The notes under the pieces were generated by a model. That model did not search any database. It had not been told where the DNA came from and worked only from the letters and a program-made list of their open reading frames with translations. Of a DNA stretch of 64,000 bases, positions 23,450-39,082 are shown one piece after another (positions within the stretch are counted from its first letter, which is position 1; every line of letters starts with the position of its first letter). Source of the stretch: Aquilaria yunnanensis (lineage: Eukaryota > Streptophyta > Magnoliopsida > Malvales > Thymelaeaceae); the NCBI GenBank assembly GCA_039654915.1, contig CM077599.1, positions 10,604,501 to 10,668,500 on the forward strand, written 5' to 3'. A program made the position numbers and the translations under genes.

Positions 23450-24424
23450 TATATCTTCCCGTGGAGAAGGGCTACGCTACGTCTATTACTTCTTATCGCA
23501 CTGTGCGACTGATTTCCCTTCTGTCATACACAAGCCAACATATTGAAAATTATAGCTAGACTATACAGTTTGTCCCTAAACTATATATATTTTAAATTGT
23601 AAGACTATTTTTGAAGTAATGAATATAGTAAATTTATTGTTTAAAGTAACCATGTGTTGTACAATAATTGACATTCTATCTACAGATCTCTATTAGGCTT
23701 CTTATTGGAAAACATAAAAGTTCATATTTGAAATTTACCAATTTTTTTTTCTAAATAACATTTTAAAAAATGAAAACTTATTTTATACAACAAGCTATTA
23801 TTACCAAATTAAATATTAATGAACTGAATAGTCAATAGAACAATATTAAGCAACTTTTGAAAATCTAGTGAGTAAATCAATTCTATAAAAAGATTCGGCA
23901 TACTATCTACCTTTATGAAACTAGTTTAATATAAATGTGGGAAGAATTATTTTGAACAGCCGAGTACTAGTGTCAAAATCAGCTTATATGTGTATTAGTA
24001 TTATAAAGGAACTAGTGCAGATAATTAAATCATCATCGTCATCATAATGAATTAATCCAGATATTTAGATAAACCCCATAATAAACTAATTAGCTAAAAA
24101 GAGGATGAATGAGGATTGAGACTGTGCGCTTAGGTGCACAAGCACCAACATGGCACCGTTAAGGTTCCATTAGTTTCGAGTATAAATAGTAACTTTTGTT
24201 TGTAAGGATAAGTCATATTTGATTTGGATAATTATGAAATATATTAACTTTCTTCAAATTTTTTATTTTGAGAAAATTTTAAATTTGAATTCATTTGAAA
24301 AAATAATCTTAACGAAACAAATATATAATATGGTAAATAAGGTAATTATTTAAAAACAAGTTTATTCATTATTTTTTTTTTCACACAATCAAACGTGTTC
24401 AAAGAGTGGTATACATGCGGATAT
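23450..24424. other. AT-rich stretch, nothing recognised
   Basis: No open frame, RNA gene or bounded repeat recognised. Confidence 0.5.
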
Positions 24425-25035
24425 CATTTTATACTATTGATTGTTAGTTTAATACATGAAGAATTCAATTTCATATTTGGAGAGTTTTTATTAGACTTTA
24501 TGAAAAATATTCAATTTTGTATAATAGAAACTTATATTGTATAATATAAACTCAATTTCATTTGATGGGAAACCATTTTTGTTAAATAGATTTATAGTTT
24601 TGTATATCAACATTTTAATTTTATACAACAAAAACTCAATTTTGTAAAATAGAAACTCAATTTGATATAATAAGAATTCAATTTCATACAATTACAACTG
24701 AGTTTTATACAATTAAACATTTTGTTTCATACATTGGCATTCCAACTTCACATTTTTACAATACGACATTAGTTTCATACAATACAATCTTAGTTGTGTG
24801 AATTTTTTTCAATCTTTGTTTCATCACCAATTGAAGTGTTAGGTATATCCATATGTTTCATTGTTATATTTGCATACTATGTTCTAAAAAAATGTACTTA
24901 ATTCCACACAAATAGTTAATAACTTCATACAGAAACATATCAATTTCATGCAGTCTATTTCTAGTTTCATACGCCATCAAAACTCAATATTCATACAATA
25001 GAAACATAGTTTCATACAATATATGAACCCAGTTC
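24425..25035. repeat. 21-bp minisatellite
   Basis: About two dozen diverged copies of a 21-base unit of the form CAATTTTGTAAAATAGAAACT, clearest at 24600-24720 and more decayed outward to 25035 (CAATTTCATAC, AGTTTCATACAAT). Read on the minus strand the unit is seven codons, which creates an artefactual YKIEFLL-repeat open frame at 24491-24691. It abuts the solo LTR. Confidence 0.75.
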
Positions 25036-25044
25036 TATATAATA

Positions 25045-27184
25045 CGTAATGCCCACAAAATCCTAAGTAATTAGGCCTTGGGCTATGATGATTCAGGGCT
25101 TAAGAATTTTTTCTAAATTTAGAATTAAGCTTATTGAGTTTGGGAGACATTAAATTAAGTTGGACCGGGGAGTATGATAAATGTTGGACATTTTTAGAAT
25201 TTAAACTTGGCCTAAGCCAAGTAAAATGATGAAAATTTAATGTGAGGGACTTAATTGGACAAAAAGGGGCTTTGGTGGTTGGGCTCAATTTGCCAAATAT
25301 AAGGAATTGAGGGACTAAGGGGAGGATTAGCCAATTTTAAAGGCATTGGATGCCATGACTGTCACCTTTCTCCATTTCTCATTCTTTTAATCCAGCTAAT
25401 CACTTAGAATTCCTTCCTTTATTTACTTGTCCTCCACTTTTGACAAATTCAACCAATTTTTACCAAAGTCTTCCAATTTGTCCCCACTTTTGACGATCTC
25501 ACCCCACAACCTACACAAGTCTTCCAATTTGTCCCCCACTTGTCTCCCACTTATCCAAGCACATGATACACTCATTCTCCCCTCCCAAATTCGTTCATTA
25601 CAGGCCCATTAACCTCCCAAATTCATTCATTCACTCTTCCCTATCTCTCTATAAGTTTGCTCTCAAACTCTTTCAACTCTTCTTTCTCAAATACCATTCA
25701 GCCATAGCTCATTTTTTAGCATCCTTGAGCTTTTACAAAGTTTTCTTGGTGTCTATGAGCTCTTAAGAACATCCCAAGAAAGAATCAAGAAGAAGATTGA
25801 AAGAAGGAGACGTTTTTGGAAGCCATCAACTAACGGAAGTTTCAGCCAAGTTTGTTCTTGGCATTGTCGTGTTTGAAACTTACGTTCTTGATGCACATAA
25901 GCTTCTAAAGCCTTCCAAGACTAGAAATCAAGTGGTGAATTCAAGAAAAGATGAGCGGGAGCTCTAAGGAAATCAAGCTAAAGGATTCGGCCATACCTCA
26001 TTTGATTAAGGTATTGTGCATGTGATCTTAAAGTGCTACAGAAGGCTATGTTTTGTTGCTTAGGTAACTCTGTACTAGCTAGCTCCGTGCAAGCATTACG
26101 GCTAGGAATTGGGCTAACCAACTCAATTCCCAAGCATAAAGAGATCTCAGATTAATACGGACTAATAAATAGTTAGCCAAAATTAAAGAAAATATGCTCA
26201 TGCTTGCTCTACCCTTCATGGGAATATGTTGTTAAGTGGTGTGTGTGTCTGTGTGCTTCTATGTTTGGTTGTGCTTGTTAACCCCGATTATTATTATATG
26301 CATATATCCTGTATTTTCTTTGTCTTAGTGTTCTCTTTGCAGGAGCTTGGATTATATTTTTCCAAGATATACTTGTGTTATGTTAGGCTCTATGAGTTGT
26401 ACGGAATCCGTACTGAGTTTTACTCACACTATTCTCTACTTAATGTAGGAAAATGAGCACTAGAACGGAACTAAGATCAAGAGTATTTTATACTCTTTCT
26501 GTTGGTAAAAAGGTTTGTATGTGTACGTGTGTATTTGCTTAATATTTTAAGTGTTATGGGTTACTTATGTATTAAGCTAATAAGTGTGGACTTTATGTGC
26601 AGGACTTGGAATCTAGATTGTGAAAACAAAGTCTCTAAGGTGGAAAGTGTGTTCTTTGGCTCTTTGTGGGGTTTGCCATGTTTGCAAGTGTGCTATGATG
26701 TTAGTCTTATCTAAATGACCAAACTTATGTTAAAAATGGACTTTAAGAACATTTGGCTATATTATGTGTTAATTGCTTGAACATGGATTGTTGGACTTTT
26801 GGTGGTCATGAACATTTTGGGCCCAAGTAATGTTGATGATGGATTGCTTAATCATATGTTTATAAGCCTATGCTTGGTTATGAAAAACATGTGAATAAGA
26901 AACGAAGTTTTTAAAGCTTGATTTGGTGTTTCGGTTGCCATGCACGTACTTGGCTATGTTTGATAACAAGCTTGAAATGAACACACAAGTTTCACATAAG
27001 TATTAGCTTGTTTCCGAGAGCACAACATCAACCTTTAAGTAAATCATTAATGAGCTAGTACTAGTAATATCCTGGGGTTCATGCCCGTATGTTTTGATAA
27101 AGATTAAATGCCCCTTTTATGAAATTCCGCTGCATGATTAAGTAATTAGGCCCGAATGGGTCAGCGGCTAGGCTGGGCATGGCA
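25045..27184 (+). mobile_element. Solo LTR of a long-terminal-repeat retrotransposon (2.1 kb)
   Basis: It starts CGTAATGCCCACAAAATCC and ends GGGCATGGCA, giving short terminal inverted repeats (GTAATGCCC / GGGCATGGC). The first base is probably a mutated T of TG...CA. A 5-bp target duplication, TAATA, lies at 25040-25044 and 27185-27189. A TATA-like CTCTCTATAAG motif at about 25647 followed by a CT-rich start region fits an LTR promoter. No internal coding region, primer-binding site or second LTR exists, so recombination between LTRs has removed the rest. Its large size suggests a Ty3/gypsy-type origin, but no protein confirms this. Short open frames at 26226-26714 lie inside it and are not genes. 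Confidence 0.7.
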
Positions 27185-27189
27185 TAATA

Positions 27190-29240
<2,051 letters not shown>

Positions 29241-32200
29241 TCGAGAATCACAACCAAACATATAAAGCTTCAATTCAACACATAAATATCAAATTTTAAA
29301 CTAGTTCTTTACAAATCCATATTATTTCATAATAAATAAACACAAATTGTGTATGCTTTTCATGAATCTCATCTTCAAATCATTTTCTTCTTCGCTAAAA
29401 TCAATGTCACCATCATGAACCTAGCTCGTTCATCACCCTTTGTTCCACAACCTCATTCCAAAAGTAGCCACGATCTGTTTGGAATAACGAAATGAGGAGA
29501 ATATAGATCAAACTATAAATCAAATTGGAACAAAGGTGATTGGTGGTGAATGACTGAATAACTAGAAAACCTTGATAAAGGAAGGATTTTTTTTTGTTGC
29601 AAGATAAAGGAAGAAATTTAAATCATGGAGAAACACGCAAGTTGCGGAACTAATTGATCAAGTCAAAAGAAGCAATACTAAAAGTGAAACACCCATGAAA
29701 TGAATAAAGTAGCAATCAATGAAGAAAACTAGATCAATATTTGTTGGTGCTTGAATAGAAAGCTGCTGGAAGTGTTAGAGAGAAGCAGAGAGACAAAGGA
29801 AGAAGATGACTAAAAGCAAGTCAAAAAACAAAAAAAAAGAATGCTAGTGGGAGAGAAAGAAAAATGCAGGAATTAAATGATAATTACCAAAATTACTAGT
29901 TTATAAAAGGAAAATTAATGATAATTATCACACATATTGTTGATCTATTCTAATTGATCCAAGTTTCCCTTTAAATCTAAAACTAATAGAACCCAAACGC
30001 CATCCAATATGTGCACAGGTGCCTAGGTACATTTCAGAACTTTTGGGATGAATCAATCTATGGCTACCTCACTGGAATGCAACCTATATTGACTAACAGA
30101 CAAATAATTGATGCAATCTTTATGGGTTAATTTGAAAAAAATTCAAAAAAGCAGTGGGCCATAATGCATGCCACATCTATAAATAGATATAAAAGCAGGT
30201 AACTTGGCTAAATGGTTTTTTCACATTGCTAAAAAATTTTGAAAATTTTGGGAAATTGACACATGTGCTTCATAATTTACCACAGGATGGCACGTGGATA
30301 TTTCCCTAAATACCCTCAAAGAAAACACGTGTTATACACTAATTGGCTACTAGTTTGACTTTGCCCAATTTAAACGGTATTTATTACTTTACCATAGTAT
30401 TTATAAGCACACCACATGTACATCAGTTAATTACACGAATGAAAACATATGTTTCCTATCCTATTTTAAATCATTATTTTTATGTATGCAGTAACCTGCT
30501 TTTTAACTACGTTTAAGATCTAAATTAGATTTTGGCAATTATAGGTAGAGGTTTCCACCTACTTCCTCTATCACTTACAAATCTATCCTATCCACTAACA
30601 CAGATACCACCTATTAAGTGTCAATTACAGTTATGAGTATATATTTCAGATTTATACACATTTATATAATTCCAAAAATTTCATGGTTCAATCAATCCTC
30701 TAACAATAGACTTTCTGAAGCAAAATCTTCTTTTAATTCCAGCAATCACCTCATTGAAGCACCACAATTGTTTGTTCTACACCACTCTTGCTTCTACACT
30801 AGTCACCTGCAGTGGTAATAGGTTGTATAATTTCAGTTTGAGTCATTATTTTTTTTAAACACTAACAACATATCTAACTCACTTTTGCAATACACATAGA
30901 AATCTGAATATCCAACTCACATAAGCAAGAGTAGTAGGAAGGAAAACTAGATCCTAACACAGGTATGGCGGTTTTTTTTTGCCTAATGAGCGTTTAAATT
31001 TTTCTAACAAAATGAACAAATCATTCTACAATTAACAAAGAAATCTCAATTCCTAACAGACATAGGCAGGTGTAGCGATAAAGATGACCAACTTCTAACA
31101 CAGGAATGATTGTCAATTTTCTTTTCTTGGTGAACTTTTTAATTGTACTTATTTGCAATGCTTCACTATGCATTTATTCCATGGTAATCACCAGAAAGGA
31201 CAGACAGCAGAATTAACAGCAGCTTCCAACAAAAGTAATAGGTTCTAATTTAATTCTGTTCATGTTATACGATATGCTTCTGTGCTTCGTTTATATGTGT
31301 TTGTTCATCTATGTTTTGCATACTTTGATATCTTAAAAGTTATTGTACGGAAGTTTTTACTCTAAGTTCTATATATACATTTGTTTGCAAATAACATGCT
31401 TTGAATAGTGCCTGTCGAAAGGAGTAATGCTATTCTACTATTTTTTATCCTACTATATGAAAATTGTTTTCCAAAAGAAAAAAGCAATGTTTTTTTCATT
31501 TTCTAAGGGTACAATTGCTAAATTTGTGTTCAAATTCTTGTTCAAACTTCTTTGACACCAATCCTTCATGTTTTAGTTGTTATGGAGGCTAAGGTATCTG
31601 TGCTCAAGGCACAGTTGGCTACATATGAAGGCAGAAATGGCTAGCCAGCTGAGATTGATCTAAGTTAGCCCAGTTCTTTAGACAATGAACTTTATGGCTA
31701 AAGGTATTTAGTTATATTTATTTCCTCAGGAAGGACACTGGTTATAGGTTTTATTATTCCCTTTAATTCCTGTTAAGACATTTTTCTATTGCTTATTTTG
31801 TTTCTATAAAGTAGTTATTGTTTCCCTGCCCTTGTTTTTTTTTCTTACAAATTAAGTAGCCACGTTTCCTTTCCCTAAGGTTGACTAGGGTTCTTATTTA
31901 ATTAGGGCAACATACTATATTTTTACACATACATTCAAAGTTTTAAAAACAGGAAAGAGTCTAAATGTCATTGGTTTTTTGAACAAAATAATTAAGATTA
32001 ACAATATGCAGCATCCAGTGAGACCAATTAGTAGAAATACTAGCTACATGTGGAAAAGGTCATAGGTTGTGCCTTAGGGCCCAGATTTCCTATTAGTTTG
32101 GCCTTCCTTTTCTTTTTTGTCCCTTTGTACCCATTGTTGTATCTTATAGACAACATGCAAAGAAAGCCAAAGCAGATAGGTTAGTCATTCGGATTAGATG

Positions 32201-32409
32201 CCTCGTGCTATATTAACTATTTAAAACACTTTATGGGGTGACATCTAAAAAACCTTCTACAAATTAAGAAGACTCGCTAGGGGAGGAGGCACATTTGGCT
32301 GATGCACCATTTCACCAGCAAGGCAAATCTTGCATTACAATCGTTTCCCTCCCCTCCACAAGGGTTATACGTTGGCTCTTCTTTTCTTAAAACCCAGAAA
32401 ACAGTTCAC
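29241..32409. other. Gene-free AT-rich stretch
   Basis: No gene supported. A loose duplication with a period near 125 bases is visible at 30870-31110 (AACTCACATAAGCAAGAGTAG...CCTAACACAGG against AACAGACATAGGCAGGTGTAG...TCTAACACAGG). Open frames at 30618 and 29037 are short or lie in repeats. Confidence 0.5.
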
Positions 32410-32414
32410 GCTTT

Positions 32415-33166
32415 AGCAAGGACGGAGCTATATATGGATAGGGAGGGGTTGCTGCCCCCCCTAGATTTTTCAAAATTATTTATTTGTATAGCTAATATGA
32501 TATAAAATTGTAAAAGTTTTAAAGTTGGACATACTTATTTGTTAATTATAAAATTAATGGTGGGCTTTGGTGGATTTTATCTTTTTTAAATTTTTTATGC
32601 AAATCAAAAACTTTAGTGAGAAAATTAGAGACCACTGTGGTTTGGTTTAACCTACACTTTGTCCCCTCTACTTTCAGAAACCTACACTTTACACTCTCCT
32701 TTATTTATAGTATCTAATAACAACTTCTAAAACCCTAATTTAAACCGGCTAATATTAATGTTCCGAAAGTTTTAAAATTTGTATATTCTTTTTTACAGCT
32801 AGCTGACCGTAAAAAAATTTGATATGTATTTACAGGAAGAAAAATACATTTGTAGAAAAACAGATAATTTATAACGTCTATTAACTACAAAAAAACTATT
32901 AGATAGATTGAAATTATTAGAAGATGATTATCGTATAGTTTAAATTACAGTTTTAGAAGTTGTTATTGAACATTGTAAAGAAAACATAGGGCAAAGTGTA
33001 GGTTTTCAAAAATAAAAAGGGGGGTAAACTATAGATTAAAGTAAACTTCAGGAGATAGTTGTAAGTTCCCCAAACTTTAGTAGAGTGAATGGTGACCGAA
33101 CAATATGCTCACACTCCATGCCTTCGCCCTGCCCTCGTTAAGCACGATTCCTGGCTATGTCCCTGT
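32415..33166. mobile_element. Short TIR element with a nested MITE
   Basis: The ends AGCAAGGACGGAGCTA and GGCTATGTCCCTGT are imperfect inverted repeats (reverse complement of the right end: ACAGGGACATAGCC). A 5-bp repeat, GCTTT, flanks both sides at 32410-32414 and 33167-33171. The superfamily is not clear from this length. A second inverted-repeat element occupies 32631-33060 inside it. Confidence 0.45.
32631..33060. mobile_element. MITE with ~70-bp inverted repeats
   Basis: The left side reads TTTAACCTACACTTTGTCCCC followed by GAAACCTACACTTTACACTC. The reverse complement of the right side reads TTTAATCTATAGTTTACCCCC followed by GAAAACCTACACTTTGCCCT. The repeated ACCTACACTTTG motif within each arm is typical of Mutator-type MITE ends. 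No clear target duplication. Confidence 0.55.
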
Positions 33167-33171
33167 GCTTT

Positions 33172-36029
33172 GAAAAAATTTGATTTGCAAACCCTAGGAC
33201 AACTGATCTAGAAAACCAAAGGGACTGTTGGAAAAAAAAAACAAAAAAAAGGAGTTATACAAACTTAATTAAGGATCTGTTGAACATGTATGGCAATACC
33301 TAGGGTTTTAAAAAGGGTGCAAGACAATGGCAGACGACGGAACCATTCATATAACAGGAGGTGTGGAAGAAGTAGCAAACCATTCAATGCCGGAAGGAAA
33401 CCACAAAGATCATCCGTCCAGCATCGGCAATAAAAAAACCATAAGCGATTCATGTGTCCAGGCAAAAAAACAAAACAAATTTCCCCAACCTTTGACCACA
33501 GATCTAGAGAAATTGGGAAGGAATTTGAGAAAAAAAGTTTTTGGAGAAAGATGCAAAGGATTTCACAACGAAGATAAAAATGCATGGTTTTTTAAACTCT
33601 GGAAAAACAACCATCGTAGACGGCTCATGCCCTCTCCGTCGCCGGCATGCGTCCTTTTCTGTCCCGTCCACTCTAAGGCTCCAGCAGCTGAAAACTACTT
33701 ATGACATTAGTCTGGCTTATTACCAAAACCCTTATATTATGTCATAATAAAATTTACATAAGATTTCATTCACGTTGAATTCAAATTAAAGGATAGCACA
33801 CCTGGGTCTTTAACGTCAAAACAAGGAATTGGACAAAATAATAATTAGGAGACTCAATAAGCACATTTCTGGAGGAAAAAAAAATGTTTTAAAAAATAGC
33901 ATCTCCTACATAATGAATTTGCTTCTTATATAATTAACAATCAGTTGTTGTAAACAAGTACTCAGTTTATTGGAAATGAATAATTAATGTCGACTAATTT
34001 GCTCAAAACCAGCTGATTTATATGGGAAAAGAAAAAAAAGAACAAAAATAAAATTTGCAAATTGATTGTTATAAACACCTTCCAGATCAAAATGGCCTCT
34101 AAATATCAAGGGCCTCATGTTAATATAATAGATCATGTGACATGTTCTTCAAGATATCATATGGAGAAAATAAAGGAAGTTGAAACTTATAAGATTGGAA
34201 TAGTACAGATTGGGTGTAATAAGTTATTTTTGTCCAAAAATAGTGAGCCTGGTCGGTCGGTATGTGGTGGTTTTAAGATTAGGTTAGCAATTTACCTCAA
34301 GAAAACTTTGGAATTCTAATCCTTTTCAACCTGAGGGGGAGATACAAAAAAGTAACCCAAAAAAAAGGCTAGAAAGAAAAGGAGATTGTCGAGTCAGTGG
34401 GAAGAATCGGAGCAACTCCCAGAGAGATTAGACAGATTAGGATGTGCCCACTTGGACGTTGCCATGCAAATTAACGGGCTTGGTGACACGCGGCGAGAAG
34501 CAATCCTAAAAGCCTTGTCAAGTCGTATAAAATGCTTCCTTTCTGATTAACGACCAAAAAAAAAAAAAAAAGAAAAAAGAAAAGAAAAGAAAAGAAAAAG
34601 GCCGTAGAAAACCTGGAGGTGGAGCCGAAATATTTGCCAACTGCAACATGTTCTTTGAAACGGTGGTCCCAATTTACCGCCACTAATCCCATGCCATTGC
34701 CAATACATTATCTTCTTCACCACTCATCTCATCTTAATTAATTTATGTGTCTGGACCAAAATTATTCGTAATTTGTCCCTTTCATGCGTAAAATCGATCC
34801 ATGGATGGTGCATTGTGAAAGGTCTTTAATTTCTTTTTGTTTTTTTATAGTAAACATATATATGTACATGACATGCAAGTGCGGTTCATGAGATGCCCGC
34901 TTTTTACATGCTGATTTAACCAAGTATTAAAAACATAAATCGTGATAATCATAATTGACACATGAGCCTTGCTTGCAAAGCTTTTTAGATTACTCAATAA
35001 AAAAATAATTAGAATCATCAAATTCAAATCTAGTTGCATTTTAACCAAAATCTATTAATTAAATACTTTATTTATGATATAGTTAATCGGTTGGAACTTG
35101 GAAGTAGAAGTTTTATATATATATATATATATATAACCAAGGGTTGCTAGCTCCAATTCTTTTTTTGGCTAGTTGTCATTTCATATTGCCAATTCTCATC
35201 TCATTCTTCAATTCTTCTCAGTTTCTCTTTTTTGGTCATTGGCACTTTCATGCGACAAAGGCGGTCTGTTTTGATACGGCGGATGAATCGGATTCACCCA
35301 TTGTCTCTTTCTCCGTTGGGCGAACGAGCTGGATTGTAGAGGATCAAGGGAAGATGGAGGCAACATTTGTTGATGGATGAGATGCGCAACAGCTAAAAGG
35401 TTAGGAGATGACAAGCGGTGGCGAAGCGTGATGGCAACAGTGATTTCAGTCAAAGCAGGTGGAGATTTGTTTGTGCGTTTTGTTGTGAAGGCACGAAAAC
35501 TACCAGATTACGGCAAATCATCTAGCGAGTGTGTGAGGAGGTGAATCGATAGTACAGATTCCCCTGGAATAGTACAATCAAATTTGCTTGATTCTGGGCA
35601 CAATTTTTTTCCCCGGTTGTGTGAAAATGGGTTTGATTTCTAATTGGCCTTGAATCCAAGATGTTTCTAGTAGGGTATGTGTGTTTCCGGGAGATATATG
35701 TATGGTTTGTACATGAGATTTATACATGGATATGTTTGTTTTGTATGGTTCTGTACCAATTTTTATGCATTAAAGCAATTCGAAAGAGTTTCTAAGATCT
35801 GTTCGAATGGGTATTTGTGATTTGTAGTTGGGTATGTGTGATTTGTATATGTGTATGTGTGAGATGTATGGTTTTGGTACGAATTTGTCTAGGTTTGACC
35901 CAATGCAAATGGGATTCAAGGATTTGTATGATCCATTGTTTTATGCACTGAGTGAAATTAAGTAATATGTACAAAACTGTATGAAATATGTACATCCACG
36001 GTTTATGTTTTATATTACAAAATAACATG
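33172..36029. other. Stretch with no confirmed gene; unassigned ORF at 33327-33704
   Basis: An ATG frame of 125 codons at 33327-33704 (MADDGTIHITGGVEEVANHS at its start) is Lys/Asn-rich and matches no family I recognise; it may be chance or a remnant. GAGGGGGAGA at about 34333 resembles a copia-type polypurine tract but has no LTR beside it. Positions 34554-34600 are a poly-purine (AAAAG)n run. The part at 35150-35560 is GC-richer with no convincing frame. Positions 35640-36000 are rich in TATGTGTG-type words that grade into the following minisatellite. Confidence 0.4.
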
Positions 36030-36310
36030 GATTTGTATATATGTATATATGTTTTTGAGTTTATATGTATGTTCTAGGTTTATAAAGAGCACAAATATAT
36101 ATGTATTTTTTTTTTTGGAGTTATATTTATGTTCTGGGTTTGTAAAGAACATATATATATATATGTATGTATGTATGCATGCATGCATGTTTGTGTGCAT
36201 GCATGCTTCTGAGGTTTATATGTATGCTTTTGGGTTTGTAAAAACCACAAATATATATGTATGTTTCTATGGTTTATATGTATACTTCTGGGTCTATAAA
36301 AACAAAAATA
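36030..36310. repeat. ~55-bp minisatellite, array B (inverse of array A)
   Basis: Five or so copies of TTTATATGTATG(C)TTCTGGGTTT, TAAAGA(G/A)CACAAATATATATG. This is the reverse complement of the unit at 28910-29240. A GTATGTATGCATGCATGC run interrupts it at 36165-36206. Several artefactual open frames cross it on both strands. Confidence 0.7.
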
Positions 36311-37253
36311 TCGATCCTAACTATATTAAATTAGATGTGAAATGTATTAAATTGAAAGTAAAATGTATTAAATTGTGTAGGATATGTGTTACACTAGAAA
36401 GTGACCAAACCTTAAATTACAAGTCATTGTAAAAACAAAAGGATAAGACTAGGTTTTTAAACCTCAGTGATGTGAATATAATTTTTAAATCAATAGATAA
36501 GCATTAATTACCCAAAAAGATAAATAAAAAACTGCACAAAAATTGTCCTCGAGTTTTGGACCAATCATATTGACTGGGCTATAAAATAAAAGGCAAGTGT
36601 AGATTTGAAGCATTGGGATTGAGTGTATTTTTTATTAAAAGATAAAAATTAGATAATTAAGCTTTTTAGTAATGTATAGTTACTTGTAGTTAATGTCTTT
36701 GGAAAAATTCAATATTTACTTATCAAATCTATACTTTAACATTATGGCCCTTATTTGTATCACACTTATTGAAGAAAAAAAATTATTTCTGCTTAATTTT
36801 TTATTGAATGTCCCACATGTGAATTTATCATATGTTTTTTTTCCTTATTTTAACAGAACCTTAAAACATTTATTAAAAACTTAGTTTATGTCTCTTAAAA
36901 GGTCAAAGTCATACTAATATATTAATGGTAAATTTATTTATTTTTTTGAGACAACTAGTACAAGATCTTTTATTTAATCATTATTTTTTGAATCTAAAAA
37001 TAAAAATTACAATAAAATTTACAAACTTAACTTTTAATAAAATTTATAAATACATAATATCATTAAGTTCATTATATTAAAATTTTTTCTTAACAAATTG
37101 CATATAATTAATTTTAAATTTTACAATGAGAAGAGAAATTTTGACATATTTGATAAGGCATTAAATGTACAATGGAATAATTTTTACATGTACTTTACCA
37201 TCACAAATAAAAAAAATATATAATATTTTTTATAACCAACATTACTTGTAGCA

Positions 37254-37310
<57 letters not shown>

Positions 37311-39082
37311 ATAAAAATCAAATATAATGAGTAATCCTTTATAATAGATGGCACAAATGTACATAGTTATGATGAAATCTTACAGTAATAAAAAACCATG
37401 TAAAAAACAGAAAAATAAAACTAATAAAAAATATATCTAAAACAAGAAAGTAAAATTATTATTACTACTACTTATTTTGAAAAGGATAGTTAGAATTACA
37501 GTTATTGGAGTGAAAAATAACTTAGTATTTTGACTCATGTGTAACGAACGCATCAATTACTAGTATATATGAGGTCCCTTTGTGTGGTAACATTACATGC
37601 AAATATAGCCTATAATCTTTGGACATAAACATTTCTAAAAATAAAAATCAATTTTATTTTTTTGGACACATGACCATAAATTATAACTCAAAATTATAGA
37701 AAGCAAGTTAAAAGGAAGTGAAATGAATACCTAGAGCTCAAAGTGTGTAGTGATCAAGATATCTCAAGTACTAATGTCACCCTTAGTTTAAGAAATGGAA
37801 CCATTTATCAATTCTATTTCAAATTTTCTACTTCATTTTTTAATTTGATCAAATTCAAGGTAGCAAGGCCATTCGTGATAATATTTTTAAAAATATTTTA
37901 AAACCAATAATTAGGGGGGGAAGAGAAAAAAAATATTTAAAAAATAATATTGAACTTTCCTCTGTAAACCCAACAAAACTAAGGATCAAGAACAAACCAT
38001 ATCATATAGTAATTCCCATTCACCATAAATAACAAACCACTATTGCCAAATCTCACACACAAACAATTGAGACATTCATGTAGATATACTCAAACTCTAG
38101 CTTTGTATAAAATTCAAGCAAGGACATGGACATTAACCCCTAGCTATCACCATCCACCAATCCAAATGAAAACCCACATCTATCCTACACTATCCTTGAC
38201 TTAATAAGACTAAAAATTAGCTAAGTAAGATATAGCAGCTTGTATTCTTTAGAGCTACATTTATGAAATAAGAAAAGAAACAATAACACCATTTAATCCT
38301 ACAAAATCTCATCATCATTGTCTTGATTTATTGTAATCTCATCTCTGTAATTCAAATATTTCCCTTGATTCATGGACTTTTGTTTCCACAAATTAGTCAC
38401 CATCTTTAAGCCGAACTTTATTTCCAAATAATGGATATGAAGTGAGCCAACCAGACCATGCCCGAATACCTGAAGTAGTAAGAATAGAAAACTAACAATA
38501 ATAAGAGAAAAACTAAGCTGATAAGGTTTCTTGAACTATAATCAAAATTAATTAAAAAAAATGAAAATTTATCTAATAAAAAATTGAGCCAATTCAACCT
38601 AGAGAGTTCCATTAAAAGAAAAAGAAGAACAAAGATGAATGGTTGGTGTGATTGTAGGCTTAAAAAAGCTTCTTCACCCAAATTCCTATTTGATGGCCAG
38701 ACTCTTAAAATCCAGACCAAAGATGCAAGTCAATTGATATATTTACAATCTTTTGGACAATTTATGCAATGTTTTTAGCAAGGACTCATGAATAAAAATA
38801 AGAAAAGAAAAAAAATAAAAAATAAAAAAGAAGCTTCATACCTGGCTGCATAAATCTTCTCCTTATGTCCTCTCCCTGTAAATTGCACTGTTTATCCTCT
38901 CTTCTCCATAGATATATTGGTGAGGTTTTGATTTTTTCTCTCTCCACATATTCCTTAAGCTAATGCCCCAATCCGCAATCATTAATGCTTTTAATCTTCA
39001 AAGTCTTTACGAAGTCGCTCTTCTTAGTCATTTGTCAAGGCACTTTTGATTTCCTTCCTCCTCATCTTTGTCATCATGATAT
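36311..39082. other. AT-rich gene-free stretch with an (ATT)n microsatellite
   Basis: No gene supported. Positions 37255-37309 are an uninterrupted (ATT)n run of about 18 units. The remainder is more than 70% A+T by eye with no bounded element. Confidence 0.55.

Noticed and set aside
24491..24691. Repetitive IEFLLYK open frame
   Set aside because: Produced by a 21-bp minisatellite whose unit is a multiple of three.
26226..26714. Hydrophobic open frames
   Set aside because: They lie inside the solo LTR and show no domain.
33327..33704. 125-codon gene
   Set aside because: ATG-started but unrecognised, low-complexity Lys/Asn-rich, with no supporting splice, promoter or homology evidence; only mentioned as an unassigned frame.
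34325..34345. Copia polypurine tract
   Set aside because: GAGGGGGAGA alone, without an adjacent LTR or upstream pol sequence, is insufficient.
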